A stretch of 64,000 bases of DNA from SAR202 cluster bacterium bin22. GTDB taxonomy: Bacteria > Chloroflexota > Dehalococcoidia > Lucifugimonadales > UBA3495. The DNA is taken from positions 248,001-312,000 of the forward strand of contig MPMM01000001.1 of assembly GCA_002238505.1 (NCBI GenBank), given 5' to 3'. Under the pieces are notes generated by a model that worked only from the letters and a program-made list of their open reading frames with translations, was not told the DNA's origin and did not search any database. Positions 25,316 to 34,280 of the stretch are shown piece by piece (the first letter of the stretch is position 1; each line of letters opens with the position of its first letter). Made by a program: the position numbers and the translations under genes.

Positions 25316-25879
25316 CGTTTTGATTCGGCCCCCATGTCAATCCTGACCAACATCCTCGCCACCCCACTTCGTTGCGGGATTCCCGGTTGTTCGAAGATTG
25401 CGGCAAGTTTCGAATCTATTGCCCCGGAACCTGTGCCAGACCGTGCCCCGTATCAGATTGCCGACACACTCTTGTGGACGTCTTGCGCAACACTTGCCTA
25501 CCATAAAATGCGGAGAAAATAGTCTTCAGGAATAGACTGCCCAAAACCCCGGGAACGGGAACCAGGCCTCCACCACTGCTCATTGCAGGCAAAAAACCAG
25601 TACCGGGATGATGCCATAGATACGCTTCAGCGTGCGCCGGGGGAGTCAGCAGCGCCCACTTCCCGTATACAAAATGAGCTCAGATGGGCTTGTTTGTTCC
25701 GAAAAACAGTTTTTTCTAACTTCCACTTTAACAATAGCTCAGGAAGGGCCTGCCCTAGACTTCGTTTGCATACGGTGTTTCCTTTGCCTAAAATGGCAAC
25801 ACCTCCTTTGGGGACGGGGCGTGTTTCCCGCTCCAAATCGGTTTAGAGCCCAATTCCATTGTGCTTAAGGGGTAGAGAG
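25316..25879. other. Long untranslated region upstream of acs
   Basis: About 560 bp hold only short unsupported ORFs on both strands. The single feature I can support is a promoter at 25766-25794, close to acs. The length leaves room for upstream control sites, but I recognised no riboswitch. Confidence 0.45.
25766..25794 (+). promoter_or_regulatory. Sigma70-type promoter for acs
   Basis: TTGCAT (25766-25771) and TAAAAT (25789-25794) are separated by 17 bp, about 85 bp before the acs start. Confidence 0.45.
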
Positions 25880-27832
25880 ATGGTTGAAAATACAGGCGGT
25901 ATTGAAGCGCTTTTGCAGGAAGATCGTACCTTTCCGCCTCCTGAAGAGTTCGCCAGGAACGCCAACATAAAAGACCCCAATGTTTATGAGGAAGCCCTCA
26001 AGGATCCAGAGGCTTTCTGGGCCCGATTTGCCAGCGAACTGGACTGGTTCCAGCCCTGGGATCAGGTGCTTGACTGGAAACCTCCCTATGCCAGATGGTT
26101 CGATGGTGGCAAACTCAACGCTTCATACAACTGCGTTGACCGTCACCTGAAGAATGGGCGGCGCAATAAGGCGGCCATTATCTGGGAGGGTGAACCGGGC
26201 GACTGGAAGGTATATACCTACTGGGACCTGCACCGGGAAGTGTGCCGCTTTGCTAACGGACTCAAGAGCCTCGGCGTCCAGAAGGGTGACCGGGTAACGA
26301 TCTACCTACCAATGGTCCCCGAACTTCCTATTTCAATGCTGGCCTGTGCCCGCATTGGCGCGGCCCACAGCGTGATCTTCGGCGGTTTTAGCGCCGACTC
26401 TATCCGCGATCGAATCGACGATTCCCAGTCAAAGGTGATGATCACCGCTGACGGCGGCTACCGCAGGGGTGGCATAGTCCCCCTCAAGCAGAATGCTGAT
26501 GAGTCCCTTGAAGGCGAGACACCGGTGGAGAAGGTAGTAGTAGTTCGCCGGACCGGCAGCGCTGACGACAAGATGGTGGATGGTCGGGACGTATGGTGGC
26601 ATGACCTGGTGGAAGACCAGCCCTTGACCTGCGAACCCGAGCCCATGGACAGCGAAGACATGCTGTACATGTTGTACACCAGTGGGACCACCGGGAAGCC
26701 CAAGGGCATTGTCCATACCACTGGTGGATACATGACCGGGACCTACGCCACTACCAAGTGGATTTTCGATCTGAAAGAGGACGACGTTTACTGGTGTACC
26801 GCTGATATTGGTTGGGTTACCGGGCATAGCTACATCGTCTATGGGCCCCTGGCTAACGGGGCCACTTCGGTAATGTACGAAGGGTCGCCCGATTACCCGG
26901 ACCGGGACCGGTTTTGGGCGATAGTTGAAAAGTACGGATGTACCATCTGCTACACCGCGCCCACCGCCATCCGCACCTTCATGCGCTGGGGGGAGGAATA
27001 CCCCAACCGCCACGACATGTCCACCCTGAGATTGCTGGGTTCGGTGGGAGAGCCCATCAACCCGGAAGCGTGGGTCTGGTACTGGCAGCACATCGGTGGG
27101 GGCCGCTGCCCGGTGGTGGATACCTGGTGGCAGACGGAAACGGGCTCCATCTTGATAGCGCCTTTGCCGGGCATCACCACCCTCAAGCCTGGTTCCGCCA
27201 CCCAGCCCTTCCCCGGTATCGAGGCGGAGATCCTGGACGAAGCTGGCAATCCGGTGGGACCCGGAGGCGGTGGATACCTGACCATCAAACGCCCGTGGCC
27301 GTCCATGCTCAGGGGCATTTACGGCGACCCGGAACGCTTCGTGGAACAGTACTGGTCCCGATACCCGGACACCTACTTCACTTCCGACGGCGCCAAGCTG
27401 GACGAAGAAGGGTACTACTGGCTGCTGGGCCGGGTGGACGACGTAATCAACGTTTCTGCCCACCGTATCAGCACTATGGAAGTCGAGAGCGCATTGGTGG
27501 ATAACTCCAAGGTAGCCGAGGCCGCCTGTATCGGGCGCGCCCACGAGATTAAGGGTCAGGCCATCGTTGCTTTCGTCACCATCAAGGACCAGATCCAAAC
27601 CTCGGATGATCTGATTACCGAGCTTAAGGCCCATGTGGCCACCAAGATCGGCCCCATGGCACGTCCCGACGACATCTACTTCGCCGCGGAGTTGCCCAAG
27701 ACTCGTAGCGGCAAGATTATGCGCCGGCTCCTCAGGGACGTGGCCGAAGGCCGGGCCCTGGGAGATACCACGACGCTGGCAGACCCGGCAGTGGTGGAAT
27801 CTCTAAAGGCCCAGTACGGTGACGAGGAGTAA
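25880..27832 (+). CDS. acs: Acetyl-CoA synthetase
   Basis: The enzyme activates acetate to acetyl-CoA through acetyl-AMP. The 650 residues show the ACS N-terminal region ([19 protein letters not shown]), the P-loop-like [22 protein letters not shown], the hinge [17 protein letters not shown] and the C-terminal acetylation motif [13 protein letters not shown]. That lysine is the one silenced by acetylation in characterised enzymes. ATG 25880 follows AAGGGG by eight bases; an upstream in-frame TTG at 25859 adds only seven residues. The gene stands alone, with its own promoter and a terminator after it. Confidence 0.95.
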   Translation: MVENTGGIEALLQEDRTFPPPEEFARNANIKDPNVYEEALKDPEAFWARFASELDWFQPWDQVLDWKPPYARWFDGGKLNASYNCVDRHLKNGRRNKAAIIWEGEPGDWKVYTYWDLHREVCRFANGLKSLGVQKGDRVTIYLPMVPELPISMLACARIGAAHSVIFGGFSADSIRDRIDDSQSKVMITADGGYRRGGIVPLKQNADESLEGETPVEKVVVVRRTGSADDKMVDGRDVWWHDLVEDQPLTCEPEPMDSEDMLYMLYTSGTTGKPKGIVHTTGGYMTGTYATTKWIFDLKEDDVYWCTADIGWVTGHSYIVYGPLANGATSVMYEGSPDYPDRDRFWAIVEKYGCTICYTAPTAIRTFMRWGEEYPNRHDMSTLRLLGSVGEPINPEAWVWYWQHIGGGRCPVVDTWWQTETGSILIAPLPGITTLKPGSATQPFPGIEAEILDEAGNPVGPGGGGYLTIKRPWPSMLRGIYGDPERFVEQYWSRYPDTYFTSDGAKLDEEGYYWLLGRVDDVINVSAHRISTMEVESALVDNSKVAEAACIGRAHEIKGQAIVAFVTIKDQIQTSDDLITELKAHVATKIGPMARPDDIYFAAELPKTRSGKIMRRLLRDVAEGRALGDTTTLADPAVVESLKAQYGDEE

Positions 27833-27890
27833 GCTACCCCGCATAACGAGACAGTTTTAGCAGCCCCGGTTTTCTGATAGGCTCTGCCAT

Positions 27891-27925
27891 GGACGTCAAT
27901 ATTCAATGATATTGGCGTCCCTTTT
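27891..27925 (+). terminator. Rho-independent terminator after acs
   Basis: GGACGTCAATAT and ATATTGGCGTCC form a 12-bp stem with one G-T pair around TCAATG, followed by CTTTT. Confidence 0.7.
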
Positions 27926-27960
27926 AACGGATAACCATTCCCGGGGGTATCGCTGCCGAA

Positions 27961-29106
27961 ATGTATCGTGTACTGGCATTTCTGCTTGCCATGTTTTGCG
28001 TGGCCGTTGTTGCTCAAATAGTCGCCGTAACTGCCTTGCGTGATTACCAGAGCCATGGTGACATTTCATTTGTCAGGGCTGTCGAGAATGTCTTGCCGGG
28101 TGTGGCAAGTGGGTCAACCAGGGATGATGGGCAGCTCGATTACGCCGAGAATCCAGTGGGCAAGCAACACCCTGCCGACGGGCCGGCGCTTATTCAGGCA
28201 GAACTGCTCTACCTGATCAATGTTGAACGGGCTGTCGCCAGGGTCTCCCCGCTTTCACCCGGCCGGGACCCTGCGGTCCAGCGCCACGCCGAAAGCATGA
28301 TGACCTACGGCTATCGGTCTCATTGGGACGTCAACGGCTTCACCCCTCACATGCGTTATTCCATGAGTGGCGGAACCAATCGGGCCCGGCAGAATATCGC
28401 GGGGCCGTTTAACCTGGCCGATTACACTCAGGATGACGAATCGGTAAGTTGGCGGGACCTGGCGAAGTCGGTCCATCAAGAGCTTATGGAATCAGATGTT
28501 GGGCGGGCTAACATCCTGGACAAATGGCACGGTAAGGTGGACATCGGCGCTGGTTGCAGCGAAGCCGAGTGCTGGATTGCGCAACAGTTTGAAAGCACCC
28601 AGGTGAAATTCAGCGCGGTACCTGCCTTCAGCAATGGAAGACTGGACATCAGTGGAACTTTGAGCGCTGATCTGACATTGGACGGAGTGGCCGTCTGGCA
28701 TCACCCCTATCCCCGTCCTCTCAGCCTGGGCCAGTTGGATGCCACCTACTATTACGACTATGGCCAAAAGCCGGTTGTCTTCGTCCGGCCACCGGTACCC
28801 GGTGACCAGTACTATCCGGAAGATGCCGTCACCTATGAATGGGCTGCCGGTATAGACCCCTATTCCCTGGACTCTCGACTGTCCAGAAGTTCATCGCCTC
28901 CGCTTCCCGTCGAGGTTGGTCATTCGGCGGCCATTCCCTGGACTACCGCAACCCGCTGGGAGCAGTCGGGTGAGTCCTTCCACGTAGAGGCCGACCTGTC
29001 TCAGGTCGTGGCAAGGGTTGGGCCCGGTGTTTACACGTTGCAGGTTTGGGGCAGGCAAGGCTACGAAAGGGTGGCATTGACCAATTACACCATATTTGTG
29101 GTTTAG
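27961..29106 (+). CDS. Secreted CAP/SCP-domain protein
   Basis: The 381-residue product begins with a signal peptide or anchor (VLAFLLAMFCVAVVAQIVAV). A CAP (SCP/PR-1-like) region follows at about residues 80-225: LLYLINVERAVARVSPLSPG, AVQRHAESMMTYGYRSHWDV, ARQNIAGPF and LDKWHGKVDIGAGC. His in the SHWD segment and the Glu residues of the CAP cavity are in place. The last 150 residues look like a beta-sandwich module (FHVEADLSQVVARVGPGVYT). Bacterial CAP proteins are secreted and mostly of unknown activity. The gene has no operon partners; the start codon lacks a clear ribosome site. Confidence 0.7.
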   Translation: MYRVLAFLLAMFCVAVVAQIVAVTALRDYQSHGDISFVRAVENVLPGVASGSTRDDGQLDYAENPVGKQHPADGPALIQAELLYLINVERAVARVSPLSPGRDPAVQRHAESMMTYGYRSHWDVNGFTPHMRYSMSGGTNRARQNIAGPFNLADYTQDDESVSWRDLAKSVHQELMESDVGRANILDKWHGKVDIGAGCSEAECWIAQQFESTQVKFSAVPAFSNGRLDISGTLSADLTLDGVAVWHHPYPRPLSLGQLDATYYYDYGQKPVVFVRPPVPGDQYYPEDAVTYEWAAGIDPYSLDSRLSRSSSPPLPVEVGHSAAIPWTTATRWEQSGESFHVEADLSQVVARVGPGVYTLQVWGRQGYERVALTNYTIFVV

Positions 29107-29166
29107 TCCGGTCAGGGAATGTTACTTTTTTCAGCGGGCAGCGCTCCTGGCCGCTGGCGCAAAGCC

Positions 29167-29175
29167 TGATATAAT
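29167..29175 (+). promoter_or_regulatory. Extended -10 promoter for gatB
   Basis: TGATATAAT contains a perfect TATAAT with a TG one base upstream, the extended -10 arrangement that can work without a -35 box. Transcription would start near 29182, giving a leader of under 50 bases before the gatB ATG. Confidence 0.5.
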
Positions 29176-29229
29176 ACTTTGAGCTTATTGGCAAGAGACC
29201 TTACTGAATTCGCCCAGTCCCCCCACTAC

Positions 29230-30708
29230 ATGAACTACGAAACCGTCATCGGGCTTGAAGTCCACGTCCAGTTGCAGACCCGCAGCAAGATGTTTTGCGG
29301 ATGTCCGGCCGACTATCAGTACGCGACGCCCAATAGCCGCGTGTGCCCGGTGTGCCTTGGCCTGCCCGGTTCCCTGCCGGTCATAAACAGGAAAGCAGTG
29401 GAATACACCATCATGACGGGGCTGGCCCTGGGTTGCCGGATTCCGGAGTACTCAAAGTTCGACCGCAAGAACTACCCCTACCCGGACTTGATGAAGGGTT
29501 ACCAGATATCCCAATACGACCTGCCTCTGGCGGAGGATGGCGTACTGGAAATCGAAGTGGACGGCGAGTCCAGGTCTGTGGGAGTGACGAGGGTACACCT
29601 GGAAGAGGACGCGGCCAAGCTGCTGCATTTCCCCGGCGAGCCTGGGGGCCCTTACAGCCTGGTGGACGTAAATCGGGCTGGCTCGCCCTTGATGGAAGTA
29701 GTAAGCGAGCCGGATATGCGGTCGCCTGAAGAAGCGCGGGCCTACCTGGTGACTCTGCATTCAATAATGCAGTATCTTGGAGTTTCCGCCGCCAATATGC
29801 AAGATGGAAACTTCCGGTGCGACGCCAACGTCAGTATCCGTCCCGAGGGAAGCCGGGAATTCGGCACCCGCACAGAAATCAAGAACATGAACAGCTTCCG
29901 CTCCGTTTACCTTGCCCTTAACCACGAAGTGGACCGGCAGAAACGCATTCTTGAGGACGGTGGCCGGGTTACCCAGGAGACCAGGGGCTGGATCGAGGAA
30001 CGCGGCGTTACTGTGTCCCAGCGCAGCAAGGAACACGCTCACGATTACCGCTACTTCCCGGATCCGGACCTTCCGCCCCTGCAAATCGAAGTGGACTGGG
30101 TTGAAGAAATACGCTCCAACCTTCCCGAACTGGCCGGCCAGCGTCGGGAGCGCTTTGTCGAGCAATATGGATTGCCGCTTTATGATGCAGACCTGCTGAC
30201 CGGCTCCCGTGCCATGGCCGAATACTTCGAGGATGCTGTGTCCCGGAGACCGGCTTCCTCCGTTGATGTGGGCGGTTTTGCCAAGAATATCAGCAACTGG
30301 ATTCTGGGAGACCTGAGCCGCTTGATGAACTTGGAAAATCTGCCGCTAGGTGAAGTCAAGGTAAGGCCAATGCATCTGGCGGAACTTCAGAGCCTGGTTG
30401 ATGCCGGAACTCTCAGCAACACCATGGCCAAATCGGTGCTGGAAGAAGTTTTTGCAACCGGGGAGGAACCGGGTAAGATTGTAGAGGACAAGGGCCTGAG
30501 CCAGATAAACGACACCTCGGTGGTGGATTCTGCCGTGGCCCAGGCTCTGGCGGACAATCCCAGGGCAGTTGCCGACTTCATTGGGGGGAAGGAAACTGCC
30601 TCCAAATTCCTGGTTGGGCAAGTCATGAAGATTACAAGAGGGCAGGCCAAACCGGATCTGGTCCAGGAATTGGTCCAGTCAGCTTTAGAGGCTGCCAGGA
30701 ACGATTAG
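29230..30708 (+). CDS. gatB: Aspartyl/glutamyl-tRNA amidotransferase subunit B
   Basis: GatB is the kinase and tRNA-binding subunit of GatCAB, which converts Glu-tRNA-Gln (and Asp-tRNA-Asn) to the amide form. The 492 residues begin NYETVIGLEVHVQLQTRSKM, then CPVCLGLPGSLPVINRKAVE, DRKNYPYPDLMKGYQISQYD, RVHLEEDAAKLLH and RTEIKNMNSFRSVYLALNHE. The C-terminal YqeY/GatB domain ends with FLVGQVMKITRGQAKPDLVQ. ATG 29230 gives the conserved N-terminus, although only a C-rich stretch precedes it, and an in-frame TTG at 29179 lies near the likely transcription start. gatA and gatC are not in the window. Confidence 0.95.
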   Translation: MNYETVIGLEVHVQLQTRSKMFCGCPADYQYATPNSRVCPVCLGLPGSLPVINRKAVEYTIMTGLALGCRIPEYSKFDRKNYPYPDLMKGYQISQYDLPLAEDGVLEIEVDGESRSVGVTRVHLEEDAAKLLHFPGEPGGPYSLVDVNRAGSPLMEVVSEPDMRSPEEARAYLVTLHSIMQYLGVSAANMQDGNFRCDANVSIRPEGSREFGTRTEIKNMNSFRSVYLALNHEVDRQKRILEDGGRVTQETRGWIEERGVTVSQRSKEHAHDYRYFPDPDLPPLQIEVDWVEEIRSNLPELAGQRRERFVEQYGLPLYDADLLTGSRAMAEYFEDAVSRRPASSVDVGGFAKNISNWILGDLSRLMNLENLPLGEVKVRPMHLAELQSLVDAGTLSNTMAKSVLEEVFATGEEPGKIVEDKGLSQINDTSVVDSAVAQALADNPRAVADFIGGKETASKFLVGQVMKITRGQAKPDLVQELVQSALEAARND

Positions 30709-30818
30709 GCCTGGCACAATGGTATAGATCTCGAAATCCACGCAGCAGATTAAGTCAAACAGCTTCCTGGTCCGGTGGCGCCTTTGGAAACCGATGACGC
30801 AGGGAATAGAGGAAAGAA

Positions 30819-31037
30819 TTGGTTTACCTCAACATAGCACAAGTCCTGGTATCCGTTGTCCTGGTTCTGGTAATCCTTAGCCAGGTTAAGGAGAGTGGCA
30901 GCGGTCTGTTCGGCAGCGCCCAGTCCACAGTCCGAACCAGGCGCGGCCTGGAAAAGACCCTTTTTCAGTTCACTATTGCGCTGTCGGTCCTCTTCATTAT
31001 CGTTTCCATCATCAGCGTTGGCCTGGTTTCCGGGTAG
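30819..31037 (+). CDS. secG: Preprotein translocase subunit SecG
   Basis: This is a 72-residue protein with two membrane helices (LNIAQVLVSVVLVLVILSQV and FTIALSVLFIIVSIISVGLV) joined by a short loop (GSGLFGSAQSTVRTRRGLEK). The loop has the GLFG core typical of SecG. It assists SecYEG-mediated export. It starts at TTG, with AGAGGAA just upstream. It sits between gatB and a SAM hydrolase gene on the same strand; the next gene begins 49 bp later. Confidence 0.9.
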   Translation: MVYLNIAQVLVSVVLVLVILSQVKESGSGLFGSAQSTVRTRRGLEKTLFQFTIALSVLFIIVSIISVGLVSG

Positions 31038-31085
31038 TTTCCGGCTGCGGCCGGTTCTGCCTGCAAGGACTCTTGGAAGGGGCCA

Positions 31086-31973
31086 ATGAGCGGCCAGTCT
31101 GTCTCTGCTCCCCCCATAGTACTGACTACCGACTTCGGTACCTCCGATGCCTACGTTGGGGTGATGAAGGGGGTTATTCTCGGCATCAATCCCCGCGCCA
31201 CTGTCATCGATCTTACCCACGAGATCGCGCCTCAGAACCTCAGGCAGGGCTCCTTTATTCTGGGTACTAACCATTCATACTTTCCCATTGGAACCATTCA
31301 TGTCGCGGTAGTGGATCCCGGCGTAGGCACTGACCGCAAACCGATAGTGCTGGAAACTCCTGCGGCCAGGTTTGTGGCTCCGGACAACGGCCTGTTGAGT
31401 GAGGTCATCAAGGGTTACCTGGCAACGTCTCCTGCGGAATCCTTCGGTTCGGGCAGGGCCACGTTGCCCCCAGAATTGCAGGCCCACGAACTGACCAACC
31501 CCCGTTATCGTCTTTCCGAAGTCAGCAACACCTTTCACGGCCGCGACATTTTCTCTCCGGCTGCGGCCCATTTGTCCCTCGGGATTCCGTGCGAAGATAT
31601 GGGTCCTCCGGTTTGGGATGTGGCTTATGCGCCCCTGCCTGTACCAGAGGTCCAGGGCCACATACTCAATGGAGAGGTCATATATATCGACCGTTTTGGA
31701 AACCTGATCACCAACATAGAGATTAACGCCCTTTCCGACCAGCGACTGGACCTACGAACCGCCAGGACCCAGGTGGGGGAACGGGAGGTACAGGGCATCA
31801 GCAGGACTTTCCACGACCCCGAATCAGCTGACTCGATTCAACCTGATGGGTTGCAGTTGATAGTTCTGTTCGGCAGCAATGGCTACCTGGAAATCGCCGA
31901 GACTGATGGCCATGCCTCCGAATCTTTGGGTGTTGGTGTGGGAACAGGGGTACGACTCGTCTGCAATCCCTAG
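31086..31973 (+). CDS. SAM hydroxide adenosyltransferase (DUF62 family)
   Basis: The family hydrolyses S-adenosylmethionine to adenosine and methionine, and its members are related to fluorinase and chlorinase. In the 295 residues, VLTTDFGTSDAYVGVMKGVI opens the protein with the conserved Asp. TVIDLTHEIAPQNLRQGSF, HVAVVDPGVGTDRKP and RFVAPDNGLLSEV follow, and the C-terminal barrel has VIYIDRFGNLITNI. The fluorinase-specific insertion loop is not evident, so the hydrolase activity is favoured. GGAAGGGG lies just upstream of ATG 31086. The physiological reason for SAM hydrolysis in bacteria remains unclear. Confidence 0.9.
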   Translation: MSGQSVSAPPIVLTTDFGTSDAYVGVMKGVILGINPRATVIDLTHEIAPQNLRQGSFILGTNHSYFPIGTIHVAVVDPGVGTDRKPIVLETPAARFVAPDNGLLSEVIKGYLATSPAESFGSGRATLPPELQAHELTNPRYRLSEVSNTFHGRDIFSPAAAHLSLGIPCEDMGPPVWDVAYAPLPVPEVQGHILNGEVIYIDRFGNLITNIEINALSDQRLDLRTARTQVGEREVQGISRTFHDPESADSIQPDGLQLIVLFGSNGYLEIAETDGHASESLGVGVGTGVRLVCNP

Positions 31974-32074
31974 CCCTTTCTGGTCGCTATTGACATCCCT
32001 TACCCCCGTGCTACTATTGGGAAAATTTCGCCCCGGTATCTGTTTGAACCTACCCTGCCACCAAAGAGGGAGAT

Positions 32075-33082
32075 ATGGAACTTGATCGAGAGATGCTGTT
32101 GCATCTATACAGGACGATGACAACCATCCGCCACTTTGAAGAGCGGGGAATCCCCGAAACCGGCCAGCGTGGTATGTCGGGGTCGGTTCATTCTTCCGCA
32201 GGACAGGAGGCGGTGCCCACTGGCATCTGCGCCCACCTGACGGTGGATGACTATATCGGCAGCACCCACCGTGGACATGGTCATTGCATCGCCAAGGGTG
32301 TCGACCCCAAGCTGATGATGGCGGAGCTGTTTGGGCGTTCCACCGGTCCCAACAAGGGCAAGGGTGGGTCCATGCACATCGCTGATATGAGCAAGGGAAT
32401 GCTGGGCACCAACGGTGTTGTGGCTGCAAGCATACCTTTGGCTGTGGGCGCCGGGCTGACTTCCAAGCTGCGAAACCTGGGTCGGGTGGCCGTGGCCTTC
32501 TTCGGTGATGGCGGCGCCAACCAAGGCGTCTTGCACGAGTGCATGAACCTGGCCTCCGTATGGAAGCTGCCGGTAATTTTCTGCTGCGAGAATAACGGCT
32601 ATGCCGAGTCCACTCCGGTGGAATACGCTTTGTCCACTGCCCGGGTGGCAGACCGCGCGGCTGGCTACGACATGCCTGGGATCCATGTGGACGGCATGGA
32701 TGTCTTCGATGTTTTTGAAGCAGCAGGAGAGGCTGTCCGGCGGGCGCGATCCGGCGAGGGGCCCTCTCTGCTGGAGTGCCGCACCTACCGCTACTATGGA
32801 CACACGGTTTTCGACAATCCGCTTAGTTACCGCACCCAGGAGGAGCAGGACTACTGGCGTAACCGGGACCCACTAAAGCTCTTCCGTGAGCGCGTGGCCG
32901 ACGGCGGCCTGGTTTCGTTGACGGAACTGGATCAGATGGACGAAGAGGCAACGGAAATGATGGAAGATGCCATCCGGTTTGCCGACGAGAGTCCGCTGCC
33001 CGAGCCTCTGGAAATTTATGACGACGTTTACGTGGACTACCCCAAGGATATGATGAAGCGGGGCATCAACCTGGAAGTCTAA
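32075..33082 (+). CDS. Thiamine-diphosphate 2-oxoacid (pyruvate/acetoin) dehydrogenase E1 alpha
   Basis: This is the alpha subunit of a heterotetrameric E1 component, 335 residues. The thiamine diphosphate motif is GDGGANQGVLHECMNLASVW followed by KLPVIFCCENN. The N-terminal HSSAGQEAVPTGICAHL, HRGHGHCIAKG and the phosphorylation-loop region YRYYGHTVFDNPLSYRT are typical. The protein most resembles acetoin- or pyruvate-type E1 alpha. GAGGGAG precedes ATG 32075. The beta subunit follows 47 bp downstream, but no E2 or E3 gene lies in the window, so the acyl acceptor must be encoded elsewhere or a different acceptor is used. Confidence 0.9.
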   Translation: MELDREMLLHLYRTMTTIRHFEERGIPETGQRGMSGSVHSSAGQEAVPTGICAHLTVDDYIGSTHRGHGHCIAKGVDPKLMMAELFGRSTGPNKGKGGSMHIADMSKGMLGTNGVVAASIPLAVGAGLTSKLRNLGRVAVAFFGDGGANQGVLHECMNLASVWKLPVIFCCENNGYAESTPVEYALSTARVADRAAGYDMPGIHVDGMDVFDVFEAAGEAVRRARSGEGPSLLECRTYRYYGHTVFDNPLSYRTQEEQDYWRNRDPLKLFRERVADGGLVSLTELDQMDEEATEMMEDAIRFADESPLPEPLEIYDDVYVDYPKDMMKRGINLEV

Positions 33083-33129
33083 CATCCAGATTCGAAAGCG
33101 GGACCCCTCCCACAGGAAGGAGCATCACC

Positions 33130-34173
33130 ATGACCACTGCAATGACTCCCACCACTACCCGGGAACTGCGTTACCGGGAAGCTATCAACGAGGCCCTGCG
33201 CCAGGAAATGGAGCGGGATGAGACCGTCATTATCATGGGCGAGGAGATTGCCGGGGGCGCAGGCCGGGAGCATCTGGGCATCGTGGACGCCTGGGGTGGA
33301 CCCTTCCGCACTACGGTTGGCCTGATCCAGCAGTTCGGCAACCAGCGGGTGCTGGATACTCCCCTGTCCGAGGCTGCGTTTGTAGGGACGGCTATCGGCG
33401 CCGCTTCGACTGGCATGAGGGCGGTGGCCGAGTTAATGTTCGTGGACTTCGTGGGCGTTTGCATGGACCAGCTTCTGAACAATGCCGCGAAGATGCGGTA
33501 CATGTTCGGTGGCCAGGTGACTGTACCCTTTACCATGTTGACCCGCATTGGCGCAGGCTTTGGCAGCGCGGCCCAGCACTCGGAGTCCTTCTATTCAATC
33601 TTCAGCCATATTCCCGGCCTCAAGGGTGTGGTGCCATCGGACCCCTATACGGCCAAAGGTCTGCTGATTGCCGCCATTCGCGATGACGACCCGGTGGTTT
33701 ACTTCGAGCATAAGGGTCTATACGGCGACATGGGTCCGGTGCCCGAAGAACCCTATGCCATTCCCCTGGGGAAGGCGCGAACAGTGCGCTCCGGCAGCGA
33801 CATTACCCTCGTCGGCATCTCCCGCATGACCTGGGTGTGTACTGAGGCCGCCGATGAACTGGCCAAGGAAGGAGTGAACGCCGAGGTGATTGACCTGCTT
33901 AGCGTTTCGCCCATTGACTATGACCTGATCATTGATTCTGTACGCCGCACACACCGCCTGGTGGTGGTGGATGAAGATACCCCGGTGTGTAGCCTGGCGT
34001 CGGACATCTGCGCGCGGGTTGCCGAAGAGGCCTTTGACTACCTGGACGCTCCGCCGTCCAGGGTAACCGCCCCACACACGCCGGTGCCGTACAGCCGCCC
34101 ACTGGAAAACGTTTACGTGCCCAACGCGGCACGGGTTGTGGGGACGGTGCAGCGGCTGGTGAAAAGAGGGTAG
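33130..34173 (+). CDS. Thiamine-diphosphate 2-oxoacid (pyruvate/acetoin) dehydrogenase E1 beta
   Basis: This is the partner of the preceding E1 alpha, 347 residues. The family pattern is visible: ELRYREAINEALRQEMERDE, VIIMGEEIAGGAGREHLGIV, RVLDTPLSEAAFVGTAIGAA, RIGAGFGSAAQHSESFYSIF and HIPGLKGVVPSDPYTAKGLL. The C-terminal transketolase-type domain includes NAEVIDLLSVSPIDYDLIID. AGGAAGGAG lies eight bases before ATG 33130. The transcript ends at a strong hairpin about 45 bp after the stop, which confirms that no E2 gene follows in this operon. Confidence 0.9.
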   Translation: MTTAMTPTTTRELRYREAINEALRQEMERDETVIIMGEEIAGGAGREHLGIVDAWGGPFRTTVGLIQQFGNQRVLDTPLSEAAFVGTAIGAASTGMRAVAELMFVDFVGVCMDQLLNNAAKMRYMFGGQVTVPFTMLTRIGAGFGSAAQHSESFYSIFSHIPGLKGVVPSDPYTAKGLLIAAIRDDDPVVYFEHKGLYGDMGPVPEEPYAIPLGKARTVRSGSDITLVGISRMTWVCTEAADELAKEGVNAEVIDLLSVSPIDYDLIIDSVRRTHRLVVVDEDTPVCSLASDICARVAEEAFDYLDAPPSRVTAPHTPVPYSRPLENVYVPNAARVVGTVQRLVKRG

Positions 34174-34218
34174 GCAAACCAACGGGCGCCAGCGTCCATT
34201 TGCCAGATGGAACTCATT

Positions 34219-34270
34219 GACCGGATTCGCGGTATGTAGTCATCAGACTCGCGAATCCGGTCCTTCTTTG
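34219..34270 (+). terminator. Rho-independent terminator after the E1 operon
   Basis: GACCGGATTCGCG (34219-34231) pairs perfectly with CGCGAATCCGGTC (34250-34262), followed by CTTCTTTG. Confidence 0.75.
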
Positions 34271-34280
34271 TCTATCCAGG

